A model generated the notes under the pieces. The model did not search any database and was not told where the DNA came from. It saw nothing but the letters and a program-made list of their open reading frames with translations. This document shows, piece after piece, positions 26,735 through 35,426 of a stretch of DNA of 64,000 bases; within the stretch, counting starts at the first letter, position 1; every line of letters starts with the position of its first letter. Source of the DNA: Bradyrhizobium sp. ORS 278 (GTDB lineage Bacteria; Pseudomonadota; Alphaproteobacteria; Rhizobiales; Xanthobacteraceae). The stretch covers positions 3,472,001 to 3,536,000 of the forward strand of contig NC_009445.1 in NCBI RefSeq assembly GCF_000026145.1, in the 5' to 3' direction. A program made the position numbers and the translations under genes.

Positions 26735-27024
26735 GGATGCGTGTTTAGCAGCTTTGCAGGGGAGGGGATAAAGCGCCAGTCGCGTCCGAAGCGGAAGCGA
26801 AACGTGGTCGCTATTCACCGTCCGGTAAATCTGGTGGATGAATCCGGACTCGCCAGATGCCGCGCTTGACGGGAACCGGCGGACTCAGCGCTGCGCATGT
26901 GGAAGCGGAACCCCGGTGCAATCACGGAGTGAGCTGCATCACGCAGAGATGGATTTTGCGGAAGCAGCGATCACGCCCGGGGCAGGTAACCAGGCGGCTG
27001 CTGGCGTCAGCTTCGGTGACTCGC

Positions 27025-27147
27025 TCAGACCAGCAGCAGATACAGAAGCGCGAGCACGGACGCGCACACACCGGCGGCAATCAGCGCGTAGTCGGTGCTG
27101 AAGTCGGTTCGTGGTTCCAGCATGGCTCGGGTCGGGCTCTCGATCAT
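27025..27147 (-). CDS. Putative 40-residue membrane protein
   Basis: The ORF from ATG 27147 encodes a short N-terminus (MIESPTRAMLEPRTDFSTD) and one clear membrane helix (YALIAAGVCASVLALLYLL) ending LV and TGA at 27025-27027. A second ATG at 27123 would give 32 residues. There is no strong ribosome site, but the helix and codon usage look genuine. Confidence 0.45.
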   Translation of the reverse strand: MIESPTRAMLEPRTDFSTDYALIAAGVCASVLALLYLLLV

Positions 27148-27522
27148 GCCGGGACATTACGGCCGGGCTGCCCCGGGGTCTGTGAGCCAGTTCACAGACC
27201 GGACGAATTGTTTGAAAGTTTGAGACGGATCAACCGAGTTTCGTGCGTTGCGTGTTATTTGAAGCAAAGTCATCTTCAAATTGAGATTGTGAATGGGAGA
27301 GGGCGACATCACCCGCGGGATGGCCTCTCCAGACTCCGTCGTCATCCCAGGCAAGCTGCGAAGCCGCGCCGGTGGCATCGCAGCCCCGACCCGGAATCCC
27401 TAACCACCGGACGATGGGATGGAGCGGGATGCCGATCCAGTCGGACCTCACAACAGCCGACAGTGGTTATGGGTCCCGGCTTTCACCCGGACGACGGCTG
27501 TGGCGCTGCGGTGCCGAGCCGC
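27148..27522. other. Gene-free stretch with repeat copies
   Basis: AT-richer than its surroundings at 27190-27300. It carries a degenerate GTCATCCCAGGC repeat near 27340 and a fifth copy of the GGTCCCGGC repeat (27465-27497, TATGGGTCCCGGCTTTCACC then CGGACGACGG) close to the cfa stop. No gene seen. Confidence 0.6.
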
Positions 27523-28779
27523 TTACTCGCCCGCCATGCGCAGCGTAGGACGATATCCGCGTTCCAGCGCGCGCAGGCGCGCTTCCTCGCGGTGGATGTA
27601 GTCCCGGGTCATGGGCACGACACCTTGGCGCTTGGTCAGCTGGATCTGGAAATTCATCATGTTCTGCTTGCGGAAGGCCATCTCGGACGCCGCGAGATAG
27701 AACTCCCACATCCGCGCGAAGCGCTCGTCGTAAAGCTGCACGGCTTCCTCGCGGCGGGCCATGAAGCGCTCGCGCCACGCCTTCAGCGTCTCCGCGTAAT
27801 GCAAACGCAGGATCTCGATGTCGCAGACCAGCAGCCCGGCGCGCTCGATCGCCGGCAGCACCTCGGACAGCGCGGGGATGTAGCCGCCGGGAAAGATGTA
27901 TTTGGCGATCCACGGATTGGTCGAATCCGGCCCCTCGGAGCGGCCGATCGAATGCAGCACCATCACGCCGTCGTCCTTGAGCAACTCTGCGCAGTGGCGG
28001 AAGAAGGTGTCGTAGAACCTCACGCCGACATGTTCGAACATGCCGACCGATACGATGCGGTCGAACGTGCCGGGAACGTCGCGATAGTCCTGCAGCAAGA
28101 AGCGGGCGGACGCCGAGAGGTTTCGCTCCGCCGCGCGCGCGTTGGCGACGTGCAGCTGCTCGGTCGACAGGGTCACGCCGGTGACGTCGGCGCCGGTCAA
28201 TTCCGCCAGATAAAGTCCGAGCCCGCCCCAGCCGCAGCCGATGTCCAGGATGCGGTCGTCCGGATCGATCAGCAGCTTGGCGGCGAGGTGCCGCTTCTTG
28301 GCGAGCTGAGCGTCGTCGAGCGATGTGTCCGGCGTGCCGAAATAGGCGCAGGAATATTGCTTGTCGGCATCAAGAAACAGCGAGTAGAGCCGCCCGTCGA
28401 GGTCGTAGTGATGCGCAACGTTTTGGCGCGCGCGTGCCTTGATGTTGAGCTGGCGCAGCGGCCGGATCAGATAGCGCAGCCACCATTGCGGCTTGGCCCA
28501 GTCCGGCATCACGGCCGGCTGGCTCATGATGATCGAGAGCAGGTCGGCAATCGATCCGCGCTCGAGGACGAATGTGCCGTCCATATACGCTTCACCGAGG
28601 GCAAGCTCCGGATTGGTCAGGAGGCGGCGCTCGGCCTCCCGGGTCATGAAACGGGCCGCGACGGGGATACCGGTTCCGTCCCCGCAGTTGAACTTGGCAC
28701 CGTCGGCGGTCGTGAAGCTGATCGACCCACGGCAGATGAAACGACTCAACAGACTACGCAGCAAACGGTCCATTCCCAT
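27523..28779 (-). CDS. cfa: Cyclopropane-fatty-acyl-phospholipid synthase family protein
   Basis: A 418-residue SAM-dependent methyltransferase that adds a methylene bridge to unsaturated acyl chains of membrane phospholipids. The N-terminal lipid-binding part (LGEAYMDGTFVLERGSIADL) precedes the SAM site ILDIGCGWGGLGLYLAE. The signature blocks YSCAYF, QNVAHHYD, GMFEHVG, KYIFPGGYIPAL and LHYAETLKAWRERF match CFA synthases. The start is ambiguous among GTG 28782, ATG 28779 and ATG 28773. It stands alone between repeat-rich spacers. Confidence 0.9.
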   Translation of the reverse strand: MGMDRLLRSLLSRFICRGSISFTTADGAKFNCGDGTGIPVAARFMTREAERRLLTNPELALGEAYMDGTFVLERGSIADLLSIIMSQPAVMPDWAKPQWWLRYLIRPLRQLNIKARARQNVAHHYDLDGRLYSLFLDADKQYSCAYFGTPDTSLDDAQLAKKRHLAAKLLIDPDDRILDIGCGWGGLGLYLAELTGADVTGVTLSTEQLHVANARAAERNLSASARFLLQDYRDVPGTFDRIVSVGMFEHVGVRFYDTFFRHCAELLKDDGVMVLHSIGRSEGPDSTNPWIAKYIFPGGYIPALSEVLPAIERAGLLVCDIEILRLHYAETLKAWRERFMARREEAVQLYDERFARMWEFYLAASEMAFRKQNMMNFQIQLTKRQGVVPMTRDYIHREEARLRALERGYRPTLRMAGE

Positions 28780-29186
28780 CACCCAACGAGCTACCCCCGT
28801 GAGATGCTGACTTGCCCGGCTGTCGCACTCGACGCGTGGAGAACCGATTGGTTCCCCTTCAAACCTTACGTATGTTAGTTAGGAGGCATAAGTCGTGCCA
28901 CACCCGTCGACACAAAGCCGTTATCCGCCATCCACATCGAAGGATGGACATCTGGCCGGTGGGACATCTGTGCGCTTTCATTCGTGCTCCGATCCGCTAA
29001 AAAGGCGGCGGCCGCCGGTGCTTAGCCGGTGTCCGGCCGGTCCTGGCGGGATCAGGTCTCGGAGGATCGCAGTCGAAGAGCGCGGCCGCTCGTGCTGGCG
29101 TTGCGCTCGCTTGATGGCGAGGGGAAGCACGGCAACGGCCGTCGCGGATGGCACCGTGTGGGCAAAACCATAGCTGGAGAATGAGG
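28780..29186. other. Upstream region of cfa and of the cytochrome c-like gene
   Basis: Mostly gene-free. AGGAGG at 28881-28886 stands eight bases before GTG 28895, which opens 92 codons to 29173. The Arg/Ser/Pro-rich product (PSTQSRYPPSTSKDGHLAGG) has no recognisable feature, so I leave it uncalled. Confidence 0.4.
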
Positions 29187-29948
29187 ATGGTGGGCCGAGC
29201 GCTCAATTTGGCGACGGTGGTGGTGGCATTCTGCATCGGCTTGGCCGGCGCGGCCGTGGCGCAGGAAAATCTCGATGCCGGCAAGAGCCCGGCGCAGATT
29301 TACAATGGGACATGCGTGGTCTGCCACAAGTCGCCGCGCGGACTGGCCAAGACGGTGTCGGCGGGATCGCTGCCCGGCTTCCTGCGGCAGCATTACACGA
29401 CCAGCCCCGAGATGGCCGGCGTGCTCGCCAACTACCTGATCTCCAACGGGGCAGCCGATGCCCACTCCATGGGCCATTCGGGCAAGGATGGGAGCAAGGA
29501 GACGCGATCCGAGCGCCGGACACGCGCCGCGACCGCGGCCAGCGAAGCCAAGCCTAGCGAGGTTAAGCCTGAGGCGGAAGGCGCCGGGCAGACCGAGCCG
29601 CGCCGTCGCGGCCGTCACTCCAAGCGGTCCGAGCCTGCCGAGGCAAAACCCGAGGCGGGAGCGGAGGCCAAGCCGTCGGCCGCCGAGCCGGCCGATGGCG
29701 ATGGCAGCGCGGCCGTCAAGAAGGGCAAGCATGGCAAGCGCAAGAAGCCGGCCCTGGAGGGTGCGGCGGCCACCGACGAGCCACGCAGCGAATCGACGGG
29801 TGCCACCACGCGATCGCCATCGCGAAGCGACAGTGCCGCGCAATCCGCGCCGCCGAAGGTGGAGACGCCGAAATCGAGCGAGGCGGCCCCGGCGCTGCGG
29901 GCGGATCCGGTGCCTCCGGTAACGCCGGCTCCGGCGACGACCCAGTGA
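29187..29948 (+). CDS. Cytochrome c-like protein with Ala/Pro/Lys-rich tail
   Basis: 253 residues. ATG 29187 has GGAG seven bases upstream; ATG 29181 is less well placed. The signal peptide (NLATVVVAFCIGLAGAAVAQ) leads to a ~75-residue domain with one heme c motif CVVCH (Cys43, Cys46, His47) in YNGTCVVCHKSPRGLAK. The remaining ~150 residues are low-complexity Ala/Glu/Lys/Pro (for example SEVKPEAEGAGQTEP). It is probably a periplasmic monoheme protein. A strong terminator follows. Confidence 0.75.
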   Translation: MVGRALNLATVVVAFCIGLAGAAVAQENLDAGKSPAQIYNGTCVVCHKSPRGLAKTVSAGSLPGFLRQHYTTSPEMAGVLANYLISNGAADAHSMGHSGKDGSKETRSERRTRAATAASEAKPSEVKPEAEGAGQTEPRRRGRHSKRSEPAEAKPEAGAEAKPSAAEPADGDGSAAVKKGKHGKRKKPALEGAAATDEPRSESTGATTRSPSRSDSAAQSAPPKVETPKSSEAAPALRADPVPPVTPAPATTQ

Positions 29949-29957
29949 GGCAGCAAA

Positions 29958-29990
29958 AAGCCCGGCTCGATGAGCCGGGCTTCGTGTTTA
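29958..29990. terminator. Bidirectional terminator between the cytochrome gene and rplI
   Basis: AAGCCCGGCTC (29958-29968), loop GAT, GAGCCGGGCTT (29972-29982), with an AAAA run before it and a T-containing stretch after it, placed between convergent genes. Confidence 0.8.
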
Positions 29991-30009
29991 TGGAGCGATG
30001 CGGTTGGGC

Positions 30010-30600
30010 TTACTGAGCGGCAGGCTCGCCCGCGGCCTCTTCCTGGGCTTCCGGATCGAAGAACTCGCCGGCGGCGGCAATGGCCTCGGCGGCCGCGTCG
30101 CGGTCCTCCTGGCGGGTCGAGATGTCCTCGCCGCGCTTGATGCGCTCGGCCTCGTCGGCGCTGCGGGCCACCGTCACCGTCACGGAGGTCTCGACCTCCG
30201 GGTGGATCGCGATGGTGACCTTCTGCTGGCCGATGGTCTTGATCGGCGCGTCCAGCCAGACCTGCGGCCGGCTGACGGTGATGCCGTCGGCGGCGAGCGC
30301 GTCGACGATGTCGCGGACCGAGACCGAGCCGAACAGCTGGCCGGATTCGGAGGCTTGGCGGATGACGACGATGTCGCGGCCGTCGATCTTCTCGGCGACC
30401 TTGGCCGCCTCGCCCTTGGCCTTGATGTTGTTGGCCTCGAGCTCGGCCTTCATGCCCTCATATTTCGCCTTGTTCTCGGCGGTCGCGCGCAACGCCTTCT
30501 TGCGCTTGAGCAGGAAGTTGCGGGCGAACCCGTCCTTGACCTTTACGATCTCGCCCATCTGGCCGAGCTTGGCGACACGTTCCAGCAGAATGACTTCCAT
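30010..30600 (-). CDS. rplI: 50S ribosomal protein L9
   Basis: 196 residues. The N-terminal rRNA-binding domain [19 protein letters not shown] and [16 protein letters not shown] is followed by the long connecting helix ([19 protein letters not shown]) and the C-terminal domain ([14 protein letters not shown]). A ~45-residue Glu/Ala-rich tail extends past the E. coli end, usual for rhizobia. Last gene of the rpsF-rpsR-DUF2232-rplI operon. Confidence 0.97.
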   Translation of the reverse strand: MEVILLERVAKLGQMGEIVKVKDGFARNFLLKRKKALRATAENKAKYEGMKAELEANNIKAKGEAAKVAEKIDGRDIVVIRQASESGQLFGSVSVRDIVDALAADGITVSRPQVWLDAPIKTIGQQKVTIAIHPEVETSVTVTVARSADEAERIKRGEDISTRQEDRDAAAEAIAAAGEFFDPEAQEEAAGEPAAQ

Positions 30601-30651
30601 CGATGTTCTCCTTCAAGATGTTCGGAAGCGGTTGGTGTGAGGTTGAAACTT

Positions 30652-31599
30652 TTAAGGCACCGGCAACGGCGGCGGCCGCCTGGGGCCGAAGCGGTGACGG
30701 AGGTCGAAGGCGGCGTCGGCGAGGCCGAGGGCGGTCATCGCCAGCATCGGCAGCGGCCAGATGAAGGTCAGCAGCGGCGCGTAGGCGAGGCCGAGCCAAA
30801 GCGGGCGGGTTCGCATCAACAATGTCAGCGTATGGAGCACGGCATAGCCCGTGAGCGCGTAGGCAGACAGCAGCGCGGCGGCCATGATTCTGGCCATCAG
30901 ACCGACCGGCTCGCTCATGAAGCAGACGCCGATGATCGCGAGCAGAGCCGGAATCGTCATCAGCGGCAGTTTAGCGTCTCTCAGACGTGGCCACGGGCGC
31001 ATCAGCCGGCCCGAAATGAAAGTGATCCAACCGGCAATCGCCAAGTTGAAGGTCAGCGCAATGGTCATGGCCATCGTGATCATCAGCGGCGTCATGAACA
31101 CCGCCAGCTCGATCAGCCTCTGGATATCGACGCCATCAGGTGCACCCGCCTGGGCGAGCGCGCGCGGCAACAGCTGCTGCATACTCTCTTTCAAGGGCAA
31201 CATGTCGGTGCCGAGGACAAAGGCGACAATCAGCGTCGCGAGCACCGCGATCCAGAGCAGGATGTTGCCCGTCGGATACCACTCCATCACGTCTTGGCCG
31301 GCGGGATCGGCAACCGGGCGGCCCAGAAGCACCAAATGGCTAAGCCACCCCGCCGGAAGCGCAACATAGAGGGCGAACATCTCGCCGCGATCGAAGCCCA
31401 ACGCCGCGATCACGCAAACCGTAGCCACCACACCGCCGATGGCGGCGCTCAGGCGACCCCATGCGATGCCGGCGACCATCAGAGGAACGGGGGCGAGCAG
31501 CGCCAGCACGAGCGAGAACAGCACGCCCGAGACGATCGAGGCGAACATGACGGCGGAGGCAGCGCCTGCCGCCAGCGCGATGAGGATCGGTGCGATCAT
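30652..31599 (-). CDS. DUF2232 membrane protein
   Basis: A 315-residue multi-pass inner-membrane protein (~8 helices; LIALAAGAASAVMFASIVSG, LSAAIGGVVATVCVIAALGF, LWIAVLATLIVAFVLG). Family members sit between rpsR and rplI in alphaproteobacteria, as here; biochemical role unknown. It ends 51 bases before the rplI start. Confidence 0.85.
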   Translation of the reverse strand: MIAPILIALAAGAASAVMFASIVSGVLFSLVLALLAPVPLMVAGIAWGRLSAAIGGVVATVCVIAALGFDRGEMFALYVALPAGWLSHLVLLGRPVADPAGQDVMEWYPTGNILLWIAVLATLIVAFVLGTDMLPLKESMQQLLPRALAQAGAPDGVDIQRLIELAVFMTPLMITMAMTIALTFNLAIAGWITFISGRLMRPWPRLRDAKLPLMTIPALLAIIGVCFMSEPVGLMARIMAAALLSAYALTGYAVLHTLTLLMRTRPLWLGLAYAPLLTFIWPLPMLAMTALGLADAAFDLRHRFGPRRPPPLPVP

Positions 31600-31746
31600 C
31601 AGCTGTCCCGCTCCCTTCGAGCGGTTAGAGGCCGGAAGGCCCCAACCATCGGCGACCGGACGACCCGGAAGCCTTATGAGAAATCGAGAAATGAGAGTTC
31701 GAGAAACAGAACCGGCGGCGCGAGGCCGCCGGTCAGAGGTCCACGC

Positions 31747-31986
31747 TTAGCGGATGACGTAGGGCAGCAGGCCGAGGAAGCGGGCGCGCTTGATGGCGCG
31801 GGCCAGCTCGCGCTGCTTCTTGGCGGACACCGCCGTAATGCGGCTCGGCACGATCTTGCCGCGCTCGGAGACGTAGCGCATGAGCAGCTTCGAATCCTTG
31901 TAGTCGATCTTCGGCGCGTTCGGGCCCGAGAACGGGCAGGTCTTGCGGCGGCGGAAGAACGGGCGACGTGCGGGGGCTTCAGCCAT
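31747..31986 (-). CDS. rpsR: 30S ribosomal protein S18
   Basis: 79 residues, [20 protein letters not shown] then [20 protein letters not shown] and [20 protein letters not shown], the complete S18 sequence pattern. Five bases downstream of the rpsF stop. Confidence 0.97.
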   Translation of the reverse strand: MAEAPARRPFFRRRKTCPFSGPNAPKIDYKDSKLLMRYVSERGKIVPSRITAVSAKKQRELARAIKRARFLGLLPYVIR

Positions 31987-31991
31987 TGATC

Positions 31992-32453
31992 TTACTCCTC
32001 GTCCGCAGTTTCTTCGTCACGGGGCCGGCGCGGGCCGCGATCGCCACGGTCACCGCGATCGCCACGGAAGCCGCCGCCGTCGCGCTCACCACGGAAGCCA
32101 CCGCCGCGGTCGTCGCGCTCACGGTCGCGATCGGCCTTGCGCATCATCGCCGACGGGCCTTCCTCAAGCTCCTCGACGCGGACGCTGAGGTAACGGATGA
32201 CGTCCTCGCTGATCCGCTCCTGGCGCTCGATCTCGGCGATCGCCGCGGACGGCGCGTCGATGTTGAGCAGCACGAAGTGCGCCTTGCGGTTCTTGTTCAT
32301 GCGGTAGGTGAGGGAGCGAACGCCCCAATTCTCGGTCTTGGTGACCTTACCGCCGAGACCCTCGACGATACCGGTCATCTGAGTCGTCAGTTCTTCCACC
32401 TGCTGGGTGCTCGCGTCCTGACGCGCGAGGAAAACATGCTCGTAAAGCGGCAT
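31992..32453 (-). CDS. rpsF: 30S ribosomal protein S6
   Basis: 153 residues from ATG 32453 ([15 protein letters not shown]). The core S6 fold ([33 protein letters not shown]) ends near residue 105. A tail rich in Arg/Gly/Asp with repeated [16 protein letters not shown] units follows, much longer than in E. coli. The longer frame to 32582 has no family match. First gene of the operon. Confidence 0.96.
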
Positions 32454-32798
32454 GGCTGTCCTTTCCAAGTTGGCGCAGATCCCGGCGTCAAGCCCTTCGA
32501 GACCTTTTTGGAAAGGACTCGCAGACGTCAGCTCAGAAGGCGGGAACACGGGACGACGGGCCAACTGGCCCTGCCACATCAAAGTCGCCTGGGGTAACAG
32601 GTGGAATTTGCTGGGACCGTCCGTTCAGCTCCCGGCTCGGGATTCGCGGATGGCGGGCCTTATACCGATTTTCGCGCCCGAGGCAAGGGAAAGTGGTCGA
32701 AATGCGCCCGTCACGCGCTTGACATGGCAGGCCCGGCCAGTGTCTTTCCGGCCAAAGTTACGCATTTCCAGGGATTTTGGAACGTTCAGGGAGCGGCC
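32454..32798. other. Divergent promoter region of rpsF and fabD
   Basis: No gene. TTGACA at 32719-32724 reads toward fabD without a clear -10. The rpsF promoter should lie in the left part. Confidence 0.4.
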
Positions 32799-33758
32799 AT
32801 GACGGCAGCATTCACTTTTCCGGGGCAGGGGTCCCAGGCCGTCGGCATGGGCAAGGCGCTCGCGGACGCGTTTCCGGCCGCCCGCGCGGTGTTCGATGAG
32901 GTCGACGCGGCGCTCGGCGAAAAGCTGACCACGATCATCTGGGAAGGCCCGGCCGAAACCCTGCAGCTCACCGAGAACGCCCAGCCCGCGCTGATGGCGG
33001 TCTCGATGGCGACGTTGCGGGTGCTCGAGGCCGAAGCCGGTTTTTCGGTCGGCCAGGACGCGGCCTTCGTCGCCGGTCATTCGCTCGGCGAATATTCGGC
33101 GCTGGCCGCCGCCGGAAGCCTGACGATTGCCGATACCGCCCGTCTGCTGCGCACCCGAGGGCTGGCCATGCAGAAGGCCGTTCCGGTCGGGGTCGGCGCG
33201 ATGGCAGCGCTGCTCGGCATGGATTACGAGGCTGCGGTGGCCGTGGCCGAAGAGGCAGCCCAGGGCGAGGTCTGCCAGGCCGCCAATGACAATGGCGGTG
33301 GCCAGGTGGTGGTGTCCGGCAACAAGGCTGCCGTGGACCGCGCCGTCGAGATCGCCCGCGCCAAGGGCGCCAAGCGCGCCATGCTGCTGCCCGTCTCCGC
33401 GCCCTTCCATTGCCAGCTGATGCAGCCGGCGGCTGACGTCATGGCTGACGCGCTGTCGAAGGTGACCATCAAGGCGCCAGCCGCGCCTGTCGTGTCGAAT
33501 GTTCTGGCCGCGCCGATCACCGATCCCGACGAGATTCGCCGCCGCCTGGTCGAGCAGGTCACCGGCACGGTGCGCTGGCGCGAATCGATCGCCTATATGG
33601 CGGGTCAGGGCGTCACCCGTTTCTTCGAGATCGGTGCCGGCAAGGTGTTGAGCGGCCTGGTCAAGCGAATCGCGGATGGCGCGGTCGGCGTCGCGGTCGG
33701 CGGACCGGCCGACATTGCGGTCGCCAAGGATGCGCTGGCCGCGGCGAAGGCATCGTAA
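32799..33758 (+). CDS. fabD: Malonyl-CoA:ACP transacylase
   Basis: 319 residues. Loads malonyl onto ACP for fatty-acid elongation. Motifs: FTFPGQGSQAVGMG at the start, GHSLGE with Ser95, the arginine in TRGLAMQKA, and SAPFHCQLM with the catalytic His. AGGGAG lies before ATG 32799. Followed 33 bases later by fabG; the cluster fabD-fabG-acpP-fabF is in the standard order. Confidence 0.97.
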   Translation: MTAAFTFPGQGSQAVGMGKALADAFPAARAVFDEVDAALGEKLTTIIWEGPAETLQLTENAQPALMAVSMATLRVLEAEAGFSVGQDAAFVAGHSLGEYSALAAAGSLTIADTARLLRTRGLAMQKAVPVGVGAMAALLGMDYEAAVAVAEEAAQGEVCQAANDNGGGQVVVSGNKAAVDRAVEIARAKGAKRAMLLPVSAPFHCQLMQPAADVMADALSKVTIKAPAAPVVSNVLAAPITDPDEIRRRLVEQVTGTVRWRESIAYMAGQGVTRFFEIGAGKVLSGLVKRIADGAVGVAVGGPADIAVAKDALAAAKAS

Positions 33759-33791
33759 GGCGCCGCGTCTGCGGCAGTGAGGAGAGTTGAG

Positions 33792-34529
33792 ATGTTCGAT
33801 CTGAGTGGCAGGACCGCGCTGGTCACCGGCGCGACCGGCGGCATCGGCAATGCGATTGCCAAGGCCTTGCATGCCCAGGGGGCGACCGTTGCCGTGTCCG
33901 GCACCCGGCGCGAGGTGCTCGAGACCTTGGCGGCCGAGCTGGGCAGTCGCGTCCACGTGCTGCCCTGCAACCTGTCGGATGCCGCCGAGGTCGAGGCGCT
34001 GGTGCCGGCTGCGGAGCAGGCGATGGGACAGGTCGACATTCTCGTCGCCAACGCGGGAATCACCCGGGACAACCTGTTCGTGCAGCTGCGCGACGAGGAT
34101 TGGGACGAGGTCATCAAGGTCAACCTCACCGCGACCTTCCGCCTGTCGCGCGCCGCCACCAAGCTGATGATGCGCAAGCGCTTCGGCCGCATCATCGCGA
34201 TCACCTCGATCGTCGGCGTGACCGGCAATCCGGGGCAGGGCAATTACACCGCGTCGAAGGCCGGCATCATCGGCATGATCAAGACGCTCGGCGCCGAATA
34301 TGCCAAGCGCGGCGTCACCGCCAATTGCATCGCACCGGGCTTCATCAAGACGCCGATGACGGATGCGCTCAACGACAAGCAGCGCGAGAGCATCCTGGCG
34401 AAGGTGCCGGCGGCGCGTCTGGGCACCCCCGAGGACATTGCTGCAGCTGCGGTGTACCTCGCCTCCAACGAGGCCGCCTACGTCACTGGACAGACCATCC
34501 ACGTCAATGGCGGCATGGCCATGATCTAG
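33792..34529 (+). CDS. fabG: 3-oxoacyl-ACP reductase
   Basis: 245 residues, NADPH-dependent reductase of the FAS II cycle. TGATGGIG cofactor motif, VANAGITRDNL, Ser in ITSIVGVTGN, YTASK catalytic pair and the terminal TGQTIHVNGGMAMI typical of true FabG. Start ATG 33792 with GAGGAG upstream. Confidence 0.97.
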   Translation: MFDLSGRTALVTGATGGIGNAIAKALHAQGATVAVSGTRREVLETLAAELGSRVHVLPCNLSDAAEVEALVPAAEQAMGQVDILVANAGITRDNLFVQLRDEDWDEVIKVNLTATFRLSRAATKLMMRKRFGRIIAITSIVGVTGNPGQGNYTASKAGIIGMIKTLGAEYAKRGVTANCIAPGFIKTPMTDALNDKQRESILAKVPAARLGTPEDIAAAAVYLASNEAAYVTGQTIHVNGGMAMI

Positions 34530-34963
34530 GTGCCTTCCGCGGCTCGGAATGCGGCGAAAAGACGTCGCGACAACCAATCCGGGCAGCGCGGCCAATGATT
34601 TACGTGTATGGTCACCGGGCCGCTCAAGAGGGCACGAAGAACGCCATTGCAGGATTTCCAAACCCTGTATATTGGCGGGGCGAGCTGCCATCGTTCGCCG
34701 GGCCTCCGTCGGCTGGTGCTGCTGATCCGGGTTCCTGTTGAATCGCTCTGGGTCGGAGGCGTACCGGACTGGTGGAGTGTGGATTGGAGTTGTGAGTGGC
34801 CCCGTTTCCTGAGTTTGCGGACCGCAAGTCGTCGGCCAAGCTTTGGTAAAGGGGCGCTGCGGGGCAAATCTGGTTTTGCGCGATTGCGAAGGAAGTTTAG
34901 CGGCCGGGATGGCTCGGATCATCCGGGGGTCGGGTCTTAAAGGAACAAGCACGAGGTTGAACG
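34530..34963. other. Long gene-free leader upstream of acpP
   Basis: 434 bases without a credible ORF. A possible promoter is TTGCAG (34647-34652) and TATATT (34668-34673), spacer 15, shorter than ideal. AAAGGAAC occurs about 20 bases before the acpP start. This suggests acpP has its own strong promoter with a leader of up to ~280 bases. Confidence 0.4.
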
Positions 34964-35203
34964 ATGAGTGAGATTGGCGAGCGGGTTAAGAAGATCGTGG
35001 TCGAACACCTTGGTGTCGAGCCCGAGAAAGTGGTCGACAACGCGAGCTTCATTGACGACCTCGGTGCCGACAGCCTCGACACGGTCGAGCTCGTCATGGC
35101 TTTCGAGGAAGAATTCGGCTGCGAAATTCCGGACGATGCCGCCGAGACCATCCTGACGGTCGGCGACGCCACCAAGTTCCTCGAGAAGAACGCCAAGAGC
35201 TGA
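34964..35203 (+). CDS. acpP: Acyl carrier protein
   Basis: 79 residues. The phosphopantetheine attachment site is Ser37 in [19 protein letters not shown]. Highly acidic helices, ending FLEKNAKS. Carrier of all FAS II intermediates; also donates acyl chains to lipid A made downstream. Confidence 0.98.
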   Translation: MSEIGERVKKIVVEHLGVEPEKVVDNASFIDDLGADSLDTVELVMAFEEEFGCEIPDDAAETILTVGDATKFLEKNAKS

Positions 35204-35224
35204 CGCTCCGGCAAGAGTTTGCGC

Positions 35225-35270
35225 GAAACCGGCCGATCCGTCTTGTGCGGTCGACCGGTTTCTTGCTGTT
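35225..35270 (+). terminator. Possible terminator after acpP
   Basis: GAAACCGG (35225-35232) and CCGGTTTC (35255-35262) form a stem with a 22-base interior that can pair further; TTGCTGTT follows. Compatible with separate high-level acpP transcripts. Confidence 0.5.
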
Positions 35271-35426
35271 GGCGGCTGCCCGATGAGCCGTCACCCAGCG
35301 GCCGGCGAACCACGATACCGACGAGCCGACCGGCCACGATGTGTTGCTCGAACAATGTGACCCGAGGTGCCGCGACGGCCATCTGCCGATCCACAAGCGC
35401 TCAAGGGCGGGTCTGGAGAAACGAAC

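Noticed and set aside
26857..28878. Open frame of 673 codons on the plus strand
   Set aside because: Mostly antisense to cfa and repeat DNA.
28895..29173. 92-codon ORF with a perfect AGGAGG eight bases before GTG
   Set aside because: The product is Arg/Ser/Pro-rich and low in hydrophobic residues with no recognisable feature; kept only as a note in the gap description.
32625..34952. Open frame of 775 codons on the minus strand
   Set aside because: Antisense to fabD and fabG; composition typical of a shadow.
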